DNA from: Jacaranda mimosifolia
Taxonomy: Eukaryota; Streptophyta; Magnoliopsida; Lamiales; Bignoniaceae
DNA: 64,000 bases
Direction: 5' to 3'
Assembly (NCBI GenBank): GCA_018894105.1
Contig: CM032117.1
Coordinates: forward strand, 51,680,503-51,744,502
In this document: positions 36,766-49,735 of the stretch, piece after piece
How positions within the stretch are numbered: the first letter of the stretch is position 1
How the letters are laid out: every line of letters begins with the position of its first letter
Notes under the pieces: model-generated
Databases searched by the model: none
What the model was told of the DNA's origin: nothing
What the model saw: the letters and a program-made list of their open reading frames with translations, nothing else
Translations under genes and position numbers: made by a program

Positions 36766-38013
36766 TAATATATTATTAATCACTAATAAATGTCCTAGTC
36801 AACTCTTTAGACTGTCTCACTAACATTAATAATTACACAAATTATGCATATTAAAATGCAATAGGATAACATGTAAATACTGTATGGGCATTGTAGCCAA
36901 AATAATAATTAAAAAAAAATTGCAGCATATTCTGTCAGGTACAGATCCTCAAAAAGGGACCTAATTAATTTTATAATCCTTATTATATTTGGATTGAAGT
37001 GTAATAAATTAAAGATTTGATCTTATTTAAATGTTACTAATTATTTAATTAAGTGGAATCGAAGAAGATTTAGAACAAAGTAGGTAGTAGGAGATGACAC
37101 CCTTTTGGCAGATTATTAAATCAAACAGTATATTAAAAGAAAAAGGCCTACCTATTAAGTACTAGTTTGATTATAGGTTGTTAGGCCAATCATATTTGCA
37201 ATGAATGCAGCCACGTCAGTCAAATTAATTATGAAGTGCTAGTATTCTACTTGTCTCCAAAAAGTAATCAAGGGTTAATTTATAATAAAATATATTCTTT
37301 TCCCAGAAGAAAGTTAATAACCCAGGTTTGTTACATTCATATTTTAATTTAAATACTCAATAGATGTCATTTTTTATGCCAATTCTTACATTGAAATAAC
37401 AAAAAAATTACTATAAAATTACGCTAATACTTATAATTTGATTAGATAAATGGATATTTTGACATTACCAGACTTAATTAGAATCCTTTTATTGTTCGTT
37501 TTGTGTATTATTATAATTTATTGAAAGAGTACTGATCTCCACCTTGCAAAAATGTAAATCCTATTCTACACTTGATCTCTTGGGACTTGGTGCATGTTAA
37601 TTTAAAAAAAATGGAAAATGGAATACATTATTATTTATTAAAATATTAATTTTTCTATGTGTCATTAAAATATATGAGTAATTTGTTTAACATTATGTTA
37701 AACTTTTTCTATTTTGGTACAATGTAAATTATATGATTAGGGATTGTATTTGATAGGATTGATTGATACATGATAAAATCATATACTTTATTGCAATTTC
37801 TTCTTACTGATTTCTCCATTTGCTCTACACCTCTTGGTTACTTAAGTTTCATATCACCTATAGGATTGTTTTATTGGCTGTTGTAAGTAATTAGATATTA
37901 ATAATTTTATTTAATTGAATATAATTGAGTAATTATCATTGCTCCTCTAAGAAAAATAAAAATATTTTTTTATTTACTTCAGTACATTATTAATTTTTTG
38001 TAATATATATCAG

Positions 38014-38205
38014 CTCCAACACATCGAACCTCAGCTGCATAAGCGTGAGGCTCATAATGCTTTTGGACCAAGTTGCCTAGGTCCATGTTCTTACATAGAA
38101 CAGAAGAAGGTTTCCAAAGCAAGTCCATATTTAGTACAAAACTCAGAAATGGGCCTATTAGTTAAATGGGCTGGATACCTGGATGCACAATATTCTAGTC
38201 TCTAG
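38014..38205 (+). pseudogene. Unidentified coding-like segment, 63 codons
   Basis: After an acceptor-like 'tatatatcag' the plus strand is open for 63 codons and ends in TAG at 38203. The product has a protein-like composition (IEPQLHKREAHNAFGPSC, then CSYIEQKKVSKASPYL, then MGLLVKWAGYLDAQYSSL) unlike the AT-driven frames nearby. I do not recognise the family. A hAT element starts 16 bp after the stop. Possible internal donors exist (GTCCAT near 38071, GTTTCC near 38110). It may be an exon of a plant gene whose other exons are lost, or a captured fragment. It lies upstream of, and in the same orientation as, the segment at 39421. Confidence 0.35.
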
Positions 38206-38220
38206 AAATGTAATCTACAT

Positions 38221-38903
38221 TAGGGCTGTCAACAAATCCGATTTGAATCGAATCAGTCGAATCTGATTATCAAAATTCATATACGAATTTGACTCGATAT
38301 CCTATAGAATTTTTGTCAGTCAATACCATATCTGAATCCGATAAAAAAATCCTGCTTGATTTAATATTTTTTTCTCTTTTTTTTTTTTTTTGATTGTATA
38401 AAAATATTGTATTTATAAAATAAATTTAGGTTATATTTGAACTTTTAACAAATTTTTATTATATATTAGTTCTAAAGATAAATATTTGAATATTAAACTC
38501 ATATTTCACATTATATTAATATATAGATAAACTATTATACATTATTATATTTGATATTTTATCGGTATCCCTCTTATTTTTTAGGCTAAATACTGAATAT
38601 TAATAGTATAATATAAATGTTGAAACTAATATAGACATTAGGTCAATATAATGTATAAATTTTATTTTAAAATTTTTATTAATATAATATATAATAGTAT
38701 TAATTTAATAAAAAATTATTAAAGTTCGGATTCAGATCTTTAACGGATTAAATTACTTAATTCCATATCCAATTGACTTATTTCAGATTATGGATATTTA
38801 TAATCAGATTTGATCTATTGGATATTTTAACAGAATACAAATCCTAAAATTCAATTGAATTCATATCAAATTCAAATTAAAATCTGACCCATTGGCAGCC
38901 CTA
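38221..38903. mobile_element. Non-autonomous hAT element, 683 bp, perfect 8-bp duplication
   Basis: The termini TAGGGCTGTCAA and, reverse-complemented from the right, TAGGGCTGCCAA are typical hAT ends. ATCTACAT occurs at 38213-38220 and 38904-38911 as an exact 8-bp target duplication. Both ends carry AATC/GATT-rich sub-terminal motifs. The AT-rich interior lacks a transposase. Confidence 0.88.
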
Positions 38904-39420
38904 ATCTACATCGAAATTTAACCTTGGCCCTTTCCTAAGGTTATTCTGGAAATCAGCATACAAACAATTATGTATATGCCGTCATGGCCTCAACAACAAA
39001 TTCAGGCAAATCTATACTATTATAAAAAGGAAGATATTTTTGTATTTAAAATGAAAGTTCTGATATCAAATTTCAAATATACCAAATTTCCTCTTTACTT
39101 ATTCTACATCAAATGAAAATTTATATATCCAAATAATCACTATATATTCAAAAACTTTTCTTATTTACCTATTTTAATGAGTATGTAATTTTTTTCTTTA
39201 ATTTGGTAATGAATTATGAAAATTTTACTTTATGTGAATGCTATCTTCATAATTATGCAAATCACATATATATTTTAAATTTAGATCAATTTTTAGCATA
39301 ATGAATGTGAGAATATATACAAATAATATGATTACTCTAAAATATTTTATCTATATGGAATTGCATGTAAACAGCAGCTGGTATATTGCAAAAACAAGCA
39401 ATGTCTTCAACTAGTTACAG

Positions 39421-39591
39421 GAAAGGGAGTTTAATAACATCCGCAGAACACAGAAACAACCTGGCTTCAGACAATATCATCGCTGGCCTGGATACTATAA
39501 AGATGAAATCAATGAAGAACCAAATCTTGTGGAATACAAGCCAACTGATCATGGTGAAAGTTCTGGCCTTACATCTATATTAAACTTGTAG
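39421..39591 (+). pseudogene. Unidentified terminal-exon-like segment, 56 codons
   Basis: A consensus acceptor (GTTACAG at 39414-39420) is followed by 56 open codons and a TAG at 39589. The peptide begins EREFNNIRRTQKQPGFRQYH and has RWPGYYKDEINEEPNL in the middle. It is charged and varied, quite unlike chance AT-rich translation. Reading upstream of the acceptor in frame hits TAG at once, supporting a splice site. It is convergent with the GAPN gene, 260 bp from that gene's stop. I cannot name the family. It could be the last exon of a gene whose upstream exons (perhaps including 38014-38205) are degraded, or a mobile-element capture. Confidence 0.4.
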
Positions 39592-39852
39592 AAACAAACC
39601 TCATTTATCTTCCTTCGCAGAACTAAAGAAACATAAATTCATCGTCTTATAAGTAAAATACTAAAGTTCTTGCAATATCTAGGATTGTACAAACAAGGAC
39701 TAAGCCCACAACACTACAAGATAAACAAAATCTACAAAACCATCACAAATATTGTGCCATAAAGAAAACTTTTATTTTTGCTTACAATGAAAAACACAAC
39801 TCATAGGCTAAAGCTATCAGCAGATACATCAATCCAAGGCTGATCCTTCTAT

Positions 39853-42800
39853 CTAGCCCATGGTGTATGACGGAGTTGGCAAGTTGATTACAGTGCTCTT
39901 GACCTTTGTCATCATGTTAATGCTGTTAGTGATGCCTTGTGATCCAATTCCACTGTCCTTAATCCCCTGTAGAAGAAGCATGCGCATATATCTTAATTGC
40001 TAAGGACACGAAAAACAAAATTATGATCTTAATTATCGAATATAAGGGGCCTATTACTTGGAAAGGAAAATGATCTGGACCACGAGCAGGAGCAGAGTTA
40101 ATCTGAACCGTTCCAGTCTCCATAGCATCGCTGATCAGCATAGCCTTATTGATATCTTTGGTGAATACACAGCCCTGAAGTTATTTATATTGAATAACCA
40201 TTAGGCCAATTAGTTATATTCTTGATCTAAATATCACTTTTGTTTAACTCAAGAAAAAGTAGGAGATGAAGGCAGAAAAGTTGTACCTGGAGCCCAAAGT
40301 TGCTGGCATTGCAGTGATGAATTCCTTCTTCAATAGAACCAATCCTAATTACTGGCAAAACAGGTCCAAACGGCTCCTCCCACGCTATTCTCATATCCGG
40401 TCGGACATGATCCAACAACAATGGCCAGATGAGGTTGCCCTCCCTCTTGTACTCTTGGCAAAATGTTGCTCCCTTCTGTTTAGCATCCATGACCAGTCCC
40501 TCAATAAAGTTGGCAGATGATTCTGAAACAACTGGAGTGATATCACAATCCTCCTCAGGTGGACCAACAGTCAGTTTGGCAACTTTCGAGTTTACTTTCT
40601 CAACAAGAGTGTCAGCTATGGATTCCATGACCAAGACAACCTTCACAGCTGTGCACCTCTGACCACTGTTGTACATTTGGGCATTAATCTATTAGTTTCA
40701 GTCTACTACTATTCATATATTTTGTGTTGTACAGAAAGGTATGGAGCTAAAGATAAAAGCCATTATGTAATGTAATCTTCCTATAGGGAACTGGTACTCT
40801 GACCCTCAATTGTATAAATTCATTCTCTTAATGACAATGCAATTCTCTAGTACCAAAAGCAAACAAAAAGTTCCCTTTATACCTGTAAGAAAATCCTCCT
40901 TTCACAATGTTTGCTGCCACCAAATCTAAATCAGCATCCTCGAGCACAATACAGGCATCTTTTCCTCCCAGTTCCATCTGTAGAGGAATCATGCCCGCTT
41001 TCTTTGAAATAGCAATTCCAGTGTCACCACCAGTGAAGCTGACCAAAACAAGTGAGTATGTCATCGATGTCAGAAAGTATGAGATATATTTACCAACTGG
41101 ATCTCGGAGACAGACATGCCCTCCGGAGCAAGGACAAATTTATTGCGAATATCAGGTTTTATAGAATGCTATCAAGAATAAGCGAAGGTTTACCTTATGC
41201 AATTCACCCCAGGATGCATTGTCAGAAAATCACCAATCTCAGAGCCTTTCCCTGTGATACAATTGATGAGTCCCCTGGGAAAACCAGCTAAGTGAAAGCA
41301 GTGTACCATATGAAGGCAAGCCACTGCACCCTGTATAAAATGAATTAGTTTGAGCAAAAACATAGCCTCCAATCACTTGCAATACTTGTACGGTTTAAGT
41401 CATGAGTTAAATCAGGCTAGCTACTTTGAAAAATGAACAGTTCTTCAGAAAAGGAAGTTGTCGTAAAAATGATTAACGCAAAATTAAGTTGAGACAAGTT
41501 GTTAGTGCAAGAATACCTGAGTTGGAGGCTTGAGGACAAGAGAGTTCCCTGCAATGAGAGCCGGTGCAATTTTGGAGACGGCAAGGTTGACAGGATAGTT
41601 AAAAGGTGGGATTGCTAGAACAACACCAAGCGGAATCTGTAAAGTTCAGCAGGAGATCAATAAACATTATGTTTTCATAAAATTGATCTGATAATAATGC
41701 ATTTTGAAACTCCAGTCAGTTCATCCTACAACTATGAAATTCGCAAAAGGGGGAAATGTAAGAATAAGATGTAAGGAATAAGACATTATATTCGTACCTT
41801 GGATGTGAGACAATATTTGGTTCTTTCATTTCCTGGAAAACTATCAGATACCAAGAATGCGCCCTCTCCCAAAATCCTAACACCTTCTTCAGCACAATAA
41901 GAAACCAGATCCCCAGACCTCACAACCTGAATTAACCCCAAAATTATCAGATATTGAATTTCCCAAATTACAAGGCAGGCCAAAAAATTGGTATCACTTC
42001 ACAAAAGATTGAAAGCAATTGCTACCTCAGTGACAGCATCCTTTGCTGGCTTTGCAATTTCCTTTATTAAAGCCTCTGCTATAGGGGCTTTGTGCTCTTT
42101 AAGGATAGCAGCAGCTTTGTGAAGGAGCTCTGCCCGCTTCCACAGAGGGGTTTTCGCCCACGACTTTTGTGCAGCTTTTGCTGTTTCCATGACCTTGTTC
42201 ACCTCTTCTTGTGTACAAGCTGATCATAGTTAAGCAAATATACTTTAGAATACTTATGCATACTTCCTTGAATACTAGCATCCAAGTTCACATAGACCAA
42301 AAACATGGTTTGATTACTGTCAGCTTTCGGACAAACAAACGAAATGTGATAAGTATATAACAAGTACAATTTTTTGTCTAAGTAAATTTTGTACTCTAGT
42401 AACAACTAACCTAGATAAAAAAAAACTTCTGATTGATGCAACCATGCCAAATTTTATTAGAACTAAAATCAGAACTCTGATCTGCTCATTTTAGGAAGAA
42501 AAGGGTTCTATTTTGTGATTGTTCCCTTTTGCAACCAATCCATGATGGATCAAAAGAAAAAGTAAGCAAGTGGCCACTTAATAGAATATTTTTTTTCCTA
42601 CTCTTTGCAGGGGAAGTGTAAATCAAAAGCAAATATGTCATCAAATTGGCTTTTTCTCATAACTAATAGAAAAGTAACTGCATGACAAAGCATGTAAAAT
42701 AGCTGATTCAGTAGCCATTAATTTCAGCCAAAGTACTTAAGAATTCATGGAAATCTCAAGCAGGACCTGGAAGACTATGAAAGTACCCCACAAAGCGGAG

Positions 42801-43186
42801 TAGGAATCTTGTTAGTATTGAAAAATCAGTAAAATCCCAGAACACATCAAATTAGGAGAAGACTTGAACTAAGGCTAATTTCACACTCTAAAACCATACA
42901 AATAAACCCTTTACACTAAATTACCATGCGGAGAGACATAATACACACACATGCAAAAGATGCTTCTGGGCAGCCCATATACCGACATACAGACATACAC
43001 CAAGCAAATATGTAATGCTAAGTTGTGATGATCATATATACCTTGAACTTTGTACTGAGTCTTTCTTGTAGTGGGATTAACAATGGAAACAGATTTGCCA
43101 GAAGAAGACTTTTTCCACTCTCCATCAGCATAATACTTGAACACATCCCCATCAATTATCTCACTAAAAACTCCACTGCCCGCCAT
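39853..43186 (-). CDS. GAPN: Non-phosphorylating NADP-dependent glyceraldehyde-3-phosphate dehydrogenase (ALDH11 family)
   Basis: Nine exons join in frame to 496 residues, the usual plant GAPN length: 43186-43042, 42219-42026, 41926-41798, 41636-41517, 41330-41194, 41038-40883, 40665-40287, 40174-40058 and 39966-39853. All introns are GT-AG. The cytosolic enzyme oxidises glyceraldehyde-3-phosphate to 3-phosphoglycerate and makes NADPH without ATP. Visible features are PPFNYP with N169, the cofactor loop FTGGDTG (243-249), the general base E264 in MELGGKD, the catalytic C298 in SGQRCTAVK (codon S294 is split by an intron), and the EEPFGPV motif near residue 400. The C-terminal PSYTMG ending matches the plant family. 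No transit peptide is evident, in keeping with a cytosolic enzyme. Every exon is intact, so the gene is probably functional. The start is the first ATG ([10 protein letters not shown]), as in homologues. Confidence 0.96.
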
Positions 43187-43339
43187 TGCTTCTCCCTCAA
43201 AAAGTTTCTTCTATTCCCTCTCCCACTCAAACCTCTCCACAACACCTCTTAAAGCGAGGAGTGGTGCTGCTTCTACTGCTAGTTAAGGACTGAAAAAGTC
43301 TTGCTTTTCTTGGAATTGGTGAGGTGTTGTTTTGGAGTG

Positions 43340-43347
43340 TATAAATA
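43340..43347 (-). promoter_or_regulatory. Possible TATA box of the GAPN gene
   Basis: The minus strand reads TATTTATA about 155 bp upstream of the start codon. A CT-rich leader lies between (plus-strand GA-rich/AG-rich text near 43200-43330). Spacing fits, but the motif is a weak match. Confidence 0.3.
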
Positions 43348-43991
43348 CTTTTTTCTTTTTTCTCTTTTTTTTTCTTCTTTTAATTATTTATTTTTGTTGG
43401 AGGAAGGTGAGCCACATTTATTCATGGATGATTCTGAGACATACATTCTCGTTTCCAACATTTGGGAGCATTCTTGTTGAGATTTTACGAGATGGCCACT
43501 CGATTGGTTTTTACTTTCTTAATCTTGTCGTAAGTTTGGTTCCAAGTCAAAAGTTAGTTACCCGTATTTCGGGTTAGCATAGTCCACAAGGTAAGCTTAC
43601 CCTTCTTTTAAACGGGGGAAAGCAGCAGACTTGGCATATGCCATGGGTATATACTTGCACAATTTTTTTCTAATTACACTTGCAAACCAAACTATAAATC
43701 AAAGCTACATGTTCTGTTTATACTTATAAATTTCTAATTATCGATAGCAACAATTTATACAAGATTCTTGTTTCGTTAATTTTAAAAAATGACTAATTAT
43801 ATTAATTTTTTATTTATAAATTTATAAAAATTATTATTTCTTAATATGAATAATTAATATAATATATATAACTAATGACAACTTTAATATTATTATTTCC
43901 ACATTTTCACGAACGCTGTTTTTTTTTTTTTTTTTCTCTTTCTGGAGTATATAAAAGATGACACCAGTTACCATTATTGACAATACTATAA

Positions 43992-44538
43992 GGTTGTTTA
44001 CTTTGTTGAACGTGGGAGGATGAAAGCTCACATTCCCCCACATTCTTTGTTTACTTCATTTGACGAAAGCTTGGTGGATAACCAGAGGCCCGATACTGTA
44101 GATATTGTTTATGGGATGTGGAATCTCACTAATTACCAAGGATTGAAAAATCCCTCACATGTGGATTTGTGGGATGAGAGATCAAATTACCCATCAACCC
44201 TTACTTTGCCGCGACTTTATATATATATATATTTAGTCGCAACTTTAAAATAATAATAATAATAATAATAATAATATATTATTATTATTATTATTATAAT
44301 ATATTATTATTACTAATCAAATTGATAATAATAAGAAAAGGGTATAAACATCAATACAATATTTACCCACATTTTATCATCCATTTAAGTAAATAAATAA
44401 TAATATTATCCATCGTCATCCTACATTTTATCCCATAAGATAAATATACTTCATCATATATTAAATTATTCTAATCCCACTTTTCATCCTTTATTTTATT
44501 CTATCACCCCGTATCCATATTTAAAAGTAAACGAGCCC
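43992..44538. mobile_element. Tourist-like MITE, 547 bp, TAA duplication
   Basis: The left end GGTTGTTTACTTTGTTGAA and the reverse-complemented right end GGGCTCGTTTACTTTTAAA are imperfect inverted repeats. TAA flanks both ends (43989-43991 and 44539-44541). The interior has (AT)n and (AAT/ATT)n runs at 44219-44310. It lies about 0.8 kb upstream of the GAPN start. The frame at 44020-44253 is internal to the element and not a gene. Confidence 0.7.
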
Positions 44539-47442
44539 TAAGTTTAATGAGTTTGAAGAACTCATTGGGAAAAATCATAAGAAATAGGGACAAAAGAAAA
44601 AAAGAGTAATTGATAATTTTATCACGTCAAGAGCTAATCCCAGGAAGTTGGAACTGCATGCACCCCAATCTTACCAACATTATGGAGCACCGGCTATACA
44701 GTGAGTGCAACAATCCCAATAATCTGCTTGCCCTTCCTGGCTCCGCAGCGGGATGGGACTACCCATACCTCATTCAAAATATTCTTCTATGAATTTCATT
44801 GTCAACTTTTCTTTCCTATTTTTTCCCTTTTTTTAAAAAAAAAAATAGTACTTCTACACATATAATAGGATTGATAGTGGAGTGGTCGTTGACCTAGCGT
44901 CATGAAACAAAATATAATATCAAATTTTGAAATTAGTGGACTTTTGGTGTGTATGTATATAAATATTTTTTAAAAAAAATTATAATAAGCTTGAATCCTC
45001 CAACCCCATATTATATGCTAAAGTTGAAAAATATTTTTTTAATGTCTTTCTTAGTAAAATTAAGATAGTAATTGTAAAGAGTCAATTCAAGAAATAGATG
45101 TGTGCAAAAAAATTACGAATTTTGAAATAATTGGGCACAAGGAATTATTTGATTAAACTATTTAGATTAAAGTTTTGATTAATTGCCAGACATTTTGCCA
45201 AATATGTAATTTAAACCTTACCTTCAATAATATCTCTTTAAATGTATATTTGGATCAAGAAAAGTAGTAAAAAAAGAGAGAAGGAAAATGTAAAGGTGCA
45301 AATATTAAGGTATAAAACTATATAATTAATTTAGAGTGCAAAAAAGACTTTCTTTAACATTTTTTTTATTAAAATTCAAATTTTAAATTTAAAGTAAAAG
45401 TTCAAAAATTACAGCTTCGACGTACCTATATCAAGTCCAATAAATTTTTTAAATTCCACTGAACTTATTATACTAAGTCGCTTAAAAATTAAAAATATTC
45501 TAAGACATACATCCAATCACACATATTACAATTCTCAAATTTATATTTACAAATGCCACTTCTTTACTTGGCACATAGGACTATAATTCTTAAAACCCAT
45601 GATTTATTTATTTTGAGGCACTCAAAATTCACTTTGAGGCGTTCAAGTTTAACTCAAAAATCAGTTATAGGCTTTTCCTATGATCCAAAACTCTGGGCAT
45701 TCGTCTAATTTGAAGGCGAGTTTCTATATCTACATTTGATTAAGTTAATCACACGTCAAGAATCCTCCCACGTCAGTCCGATAATTACATAAATGTAATT
45801 ACAAATTATTGAAGACTGTACAGCTGACATAATTGTAAGAAAACTGTTTGTTTGCTATTCAATCTAAAGTTAATAGACTTAGGCTTCACCATTTTCTATA
45901 TTCCTGCAGATTACATTATAGACCAAGAGGCAATCCCTCGAGTCTCACGTGACTAAAGAGTACTTGTTCTATTAAAAATAAAATAGAATCTGTCTTTGTA
46001 TGAACTGAAGAATAAAAACAAAAAGCATAAAGGAAGAACTAACACAAATTTCCCTACTGAACACGGCGATGGCATCAAGATACACAGATAGCTGAGCCAA
46101 AAAAATTAAATAAATAGATAAATATTGGAATAATGTACAAAGCACGTGCTTGTGAAAAGATCTAAATAAATGGTTAAGAATGGCGGATTGATGGACGTAT
46201 TCATCCAACAATTTCTACTTTGAATGATTTATTTAATTGTCTATTCTATCTTCTATTTCAATTTACTGTAGTTATATGAAGTGTATCTGATTCTCAATTA
46301 ATTATTTTTATAAGAAAATACTAAATACACGTGTCATATATTCATGAAATGAAATAAAATATTTAAATCAAAAAACTTCACAATTGAAAACAAGTATATA
46401 TGGGAAGTAAGAGGGGGAGTTGATTAGAATGTGGTAGTTGAGTAAATTTTGTGGCTTATATTTAGTTGGGTGAACTGGTTCTGTTTTCTGGTGTGCATTT
46501 GCTGGAGCCATCTTTTGCTCAAAGAGAGCCACAAAAAAGTATTCATGCATGCCTATAGAGCCCCACTCAACAACATTTTCAAGCGCACCAAATGGCTAAA
46601 GGGAATGCCAGGACCACGTCCAACCAATGCAAAAGGCCAAGCCCATGGACCCATTTGATCTCGACTCATCAGAAGATGCTCATAAGTTATAATCCTTGCT
46701 AATGTGCTTGGCAATCCTATGGTATAATTAAGCTGAAAAACGGATCAACCTATTCTGTATTCGACTCAAAATCAATATTTGATCTAATTTAGTAAGTATA
46801 CAATTCAAGTTTAACCACTTCTTTTTCTAAGTTGAAGCTCATCTCGTGTTCCATTCATGTTTTATAGACTAAAGCTCATCCAAATGAACTTAAATTCCTC
46901 TAGTGGAAAATGGTTCAAAAAGTTGAATGGACTAAAATTTGATCAATTAATTAAGTAATTTTTACTTATTATTAGTGATACTAACTTGAATTATTATAAT
47001 CTATACGAGAGATAGATGTCAATAATGTATTTAATTATTCAAAATCAAATTCAAATGAATGAGAAATAATGTTATCAATTCCACGTAAAAAAAAAAAAAA
47101 AAATGTTATCAATTCCAAGTAATTTTATGGAAAGTTGTAAAATATATGATTATTTGTTAATACACCTCTAAGGGTTATGATTGCAAATATAGTTATGTCT
47201 GTTCAATTTGTATTGTTCCAAAATGACATGTCAATTTAATTGGGATCTTTTTATTAGTCATGTCTATATAGGAGAAACCTTTCAACAACGATAGATAAAT
47301 TCCCTCAATTTGCTCATTCCAATCAATCTTTTAATTTGCATCACAAGCATATATATAGTACTTTTAGAATTGTAATATTCTTAATTCTAGTATTGGGAAA
47401 AGAGTTTAATATACTTTTAGTTCGCTAATTCAAAAGATTGTC

Positions 47443-47735
47443 AGCTAACCATGAGTACCATTGTGAGACAAGTTCACCTTAAAGATAAAAAGCTCCATTC
47501 TTATCTCGACCAAATAAAGAAGAAAAAAGGATCATACTAGTCCTTGTCACCGTACTCCAATTTATTATCTCTTAAAGTGATTGTTGTATATTGAAAGACG
47601 ATTGTTGGTTAACTGTGAGCACCAATATGAGGTAGATTCATTTTAAAGATAAAAAACTCAATTCTTGCTGCGACCAAATGAAGAAGAAGAAGAAGAAGGA
47701 TCACATGAGTCCTTATCACTATACTCCAACATATT
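47443..47735. repeat. Imperfect tandem duplication of about 165 bp
   Basis: A series (TAAC(C/T)(A/G)TGAG(T/C)ACCA, then TTAAAGATAAAAA, then (C/G)GACCAAAT(A/G)AAGAAGA, then GTCCTT(G/A)TCAC) occurs twice in the same order, starting near 47443 and near 47605. Confidence 0.75.
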
Positions 47736-48092
47736 CAACAGTCAAATTAAATTTAAATGTAATTTTAACTCCTTAAAGAATTGACATTAAATTTGAATAA
47801 CAACTTGTTTAGTGTGATTCGATTCATTCACAACTAAAAATATTGCAAACCAATAGGACCTGAAGTGAGAAAAAGGTGTCAAAATTGAAAAAAGGAAGAC
47901 TGTCACCTGCTTTAATGCTTTTTTCTTTTCATTAGACATGGAGGTATGATACTACTTATTCCCCAAAACCTAAGACATACTACTGCTGCTAGATGAGAAA
48001 TGTCATAACCCATTATTTTTCTCTCATTGGTTTTACTAATTCTATTTATTAAAAAGATCCTAATTTGAGAAGAATTTGCTATATTAAATGCC

Positions 48093-48256
48093 CCTTTGTT
48101 GATTTGGCCTTGCAAATTAGGTATAATTGAGCTTCCAAATTAATGTTTGAGCTCTGTAATGATAATTGATATCGCCCTTGTTGATTTGGCCTTGCAAATT
48201 ATGTGGAATTGAGCTTCCGAATTAATGTTTGAGCCCTGTAATGATAATTGAGAACA
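48093..48256. repeat. Tandem duplication, 82-bp unit
   Basis: TTGTTGATTTGGCCTTGCAA recurs at 48096 and 48178. The following GAGCTTCC(A/G)AATTAATG and GTAATGATAATTGA blocks recur at the same shift. Confidence 0.85.
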
Positions 48257-49253
48257 TTTGTTTTATTTGATCAAGAAATTGAAGAAAAACTTGTCTAGAA
48301 ATTGGCTATTCAAGTTCATATTAGAGCGATGATCATTTTTTCGTATTTATATTTAAGATTTGAGACATTTTGATCGTGAAAATGGGCCCTTTCTATTTTT
48401 TGATATGCTTCCAACTTGAAAGGCATTTGGAGATGGAGAAAACAATGAAGAATTAATCGATACAAAAAATTTGAATTTAATCAAGTTTATCACATTTCGT
48501 GAAAATGGGTAAGTAGTTATAATTATATTCTAGCAATATAATGATGTTCTTGTTGAATAGTGCAATTGACATGTGCTTTCCATTCTAATTTTATTTCTCA
48601 AAACTCATATTTTCTGTTTTAAATACTCTAAAATTAAAATCTATCTTTTTTATAGAAAATATTTCCTACTTAAGATAATGATATTAAATATTATAAAAAA
48701 TAAATAAAAATTTTACCTTCACATCAAATATATATATATATAATCAATATTGATGGATAGGATATTTAAAAACACATAGGGAAATTCTTGCAAAATATGC
48801 ATGAACGACAAAAAAGAATGGCTTTGGAATTTTTTTTAAAAATGAGATATGATGTTTTCCGTGCTAGTTTTCAAACAAAATTGTAAACATATTAAATTTT
48901 TGACCAATTGAGAACTGACACATGTAAAATAATATATTAAATATTAATTTAAAATTTTCTATTTAAATCTTGGGATATATTAAATTTGATTTCAAAAAAT
49001 AAATAGTTAATTTTAATTAATAATTTAATGTTTATTTTATATTCAAATCAAGAATTGACACGCGTTAAAGATGGAGTGTCTGCATTCATTGACAAATCAA
49101 ATCAAATATATTTGATATTGATATTATCTTTTGCTGTTAGATATTATCAAATCAAATATATCTAATATTATCTCTTGATATTTGATATTATTTTATCAAA
49201 GAGATAACCGTTGACGGAGTTCAAGTCAATCTAAAAGTCTTCCATCAAGTACC

Positions 49254-49261
49254 TATATAAA
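49254..49261 (+). promoter_or_regulatory. TATA box of the retrotransposon LTR
   Basis: TATATAAA within the LTR is followed about 30 bp later by the likely transcription start (49285-49295). This is the expected U3/R arrangement. Confidence 0.6.
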
Positions 49262-49349
49262 GGGGTGATTCCAGCTCATTTGAAAACACAAAAATTCCAA
49301 CAGACGAGAGAAACTCTGAAAGAGTCCAACAATTCTCTCAAGCAAATTT

Positions 49350-49735
49350 AAGAAGATCCACGGCATTCAAGGCGTTCTTCGCAGAGCTCATATATTTCTG
49401 GCATTTGATTCGAGATTAAGGTGCGAAGCCTCGATTTGGCATTATTTTTATTCAAGAAGATCCACAACGTTCAAAACGTTCTTCACGGACCTCATATATT
49501 TCTGTTGGTTGATTCGAGATTAAGGTGCAAAGCCCTCGAATTGGCATTAATTTTATTCAAGGAGATCCATGACATTCAAGACATTTTTTGCGGAACTCAT
49601 ATATTTCTGGCGTTTGATTCGGGATTAAGGTGCGAAGACTTCGAATTGATGTTATTTTTATTCAAGTCAAATTTAAGGAGATCTATGACATTCAAGGCAT
49701 TTTTTGCAGAGTTCATTAAATTCAGGATTATATTT
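49350..49735 (+). repeat. Four tandem repeats of about 105 bp within the LTR R/U5 region
   Basis: Units start with AAG(A/G)AGATC(C/T)A(C/T) at 49350, 49454, 49559 and 49675. Each contains a CATTCAAGGCGTTCTTCGC-like block, CTCATATATTTCTG and GATTCG(A/G)GATTAAGGTGC. The last unit is shortened and preceded by an 11-bp insertion. The 112-codon frame at 49421-49759 is a product of this periodicity (105 is divisible by 3). Confidence 0.88.

Larger units (their letters stand above)
33743..38010. other. Intergenic, MITE-rich, no gene supported
   Basis: Apart from the MITEs at 34377-34805, 34853-35157 and 36316-36765 and the tandem duplication at 35473-35651, this is AT-rich DNA. No exon-like segment was recognised up to 38013. 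Confidence 0.5.
44542..49055. other. Intergenic, no gene supported
   Basis: This lies between the MITE and the Tat-type retrotransposon. It contains two tandem duplications (about 47443-47735 and 48093-48256). Short frames at 44610-44792 and 46449-46658 are less AT-driven than their surroundings, but no domain was recognised in them. Confidence 0.5.

Noticed and set aside
40266..40662. Plus-strand ORFs over the GAPN gene
   Set aside because: They are antisense shadows of exon 7 of GAPN, which is firmly supported.
44610..44792. 60-codon ORF with mixed composition just right of a MITE
   Set aside because: No domain, splice site or homologue was recognised. It was left as unannotated intergenic DNA.
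46449..46658. 69-codon ORF
   Set aside because: It is opposed by an equally long minus-strand frame, with no family resemblance.
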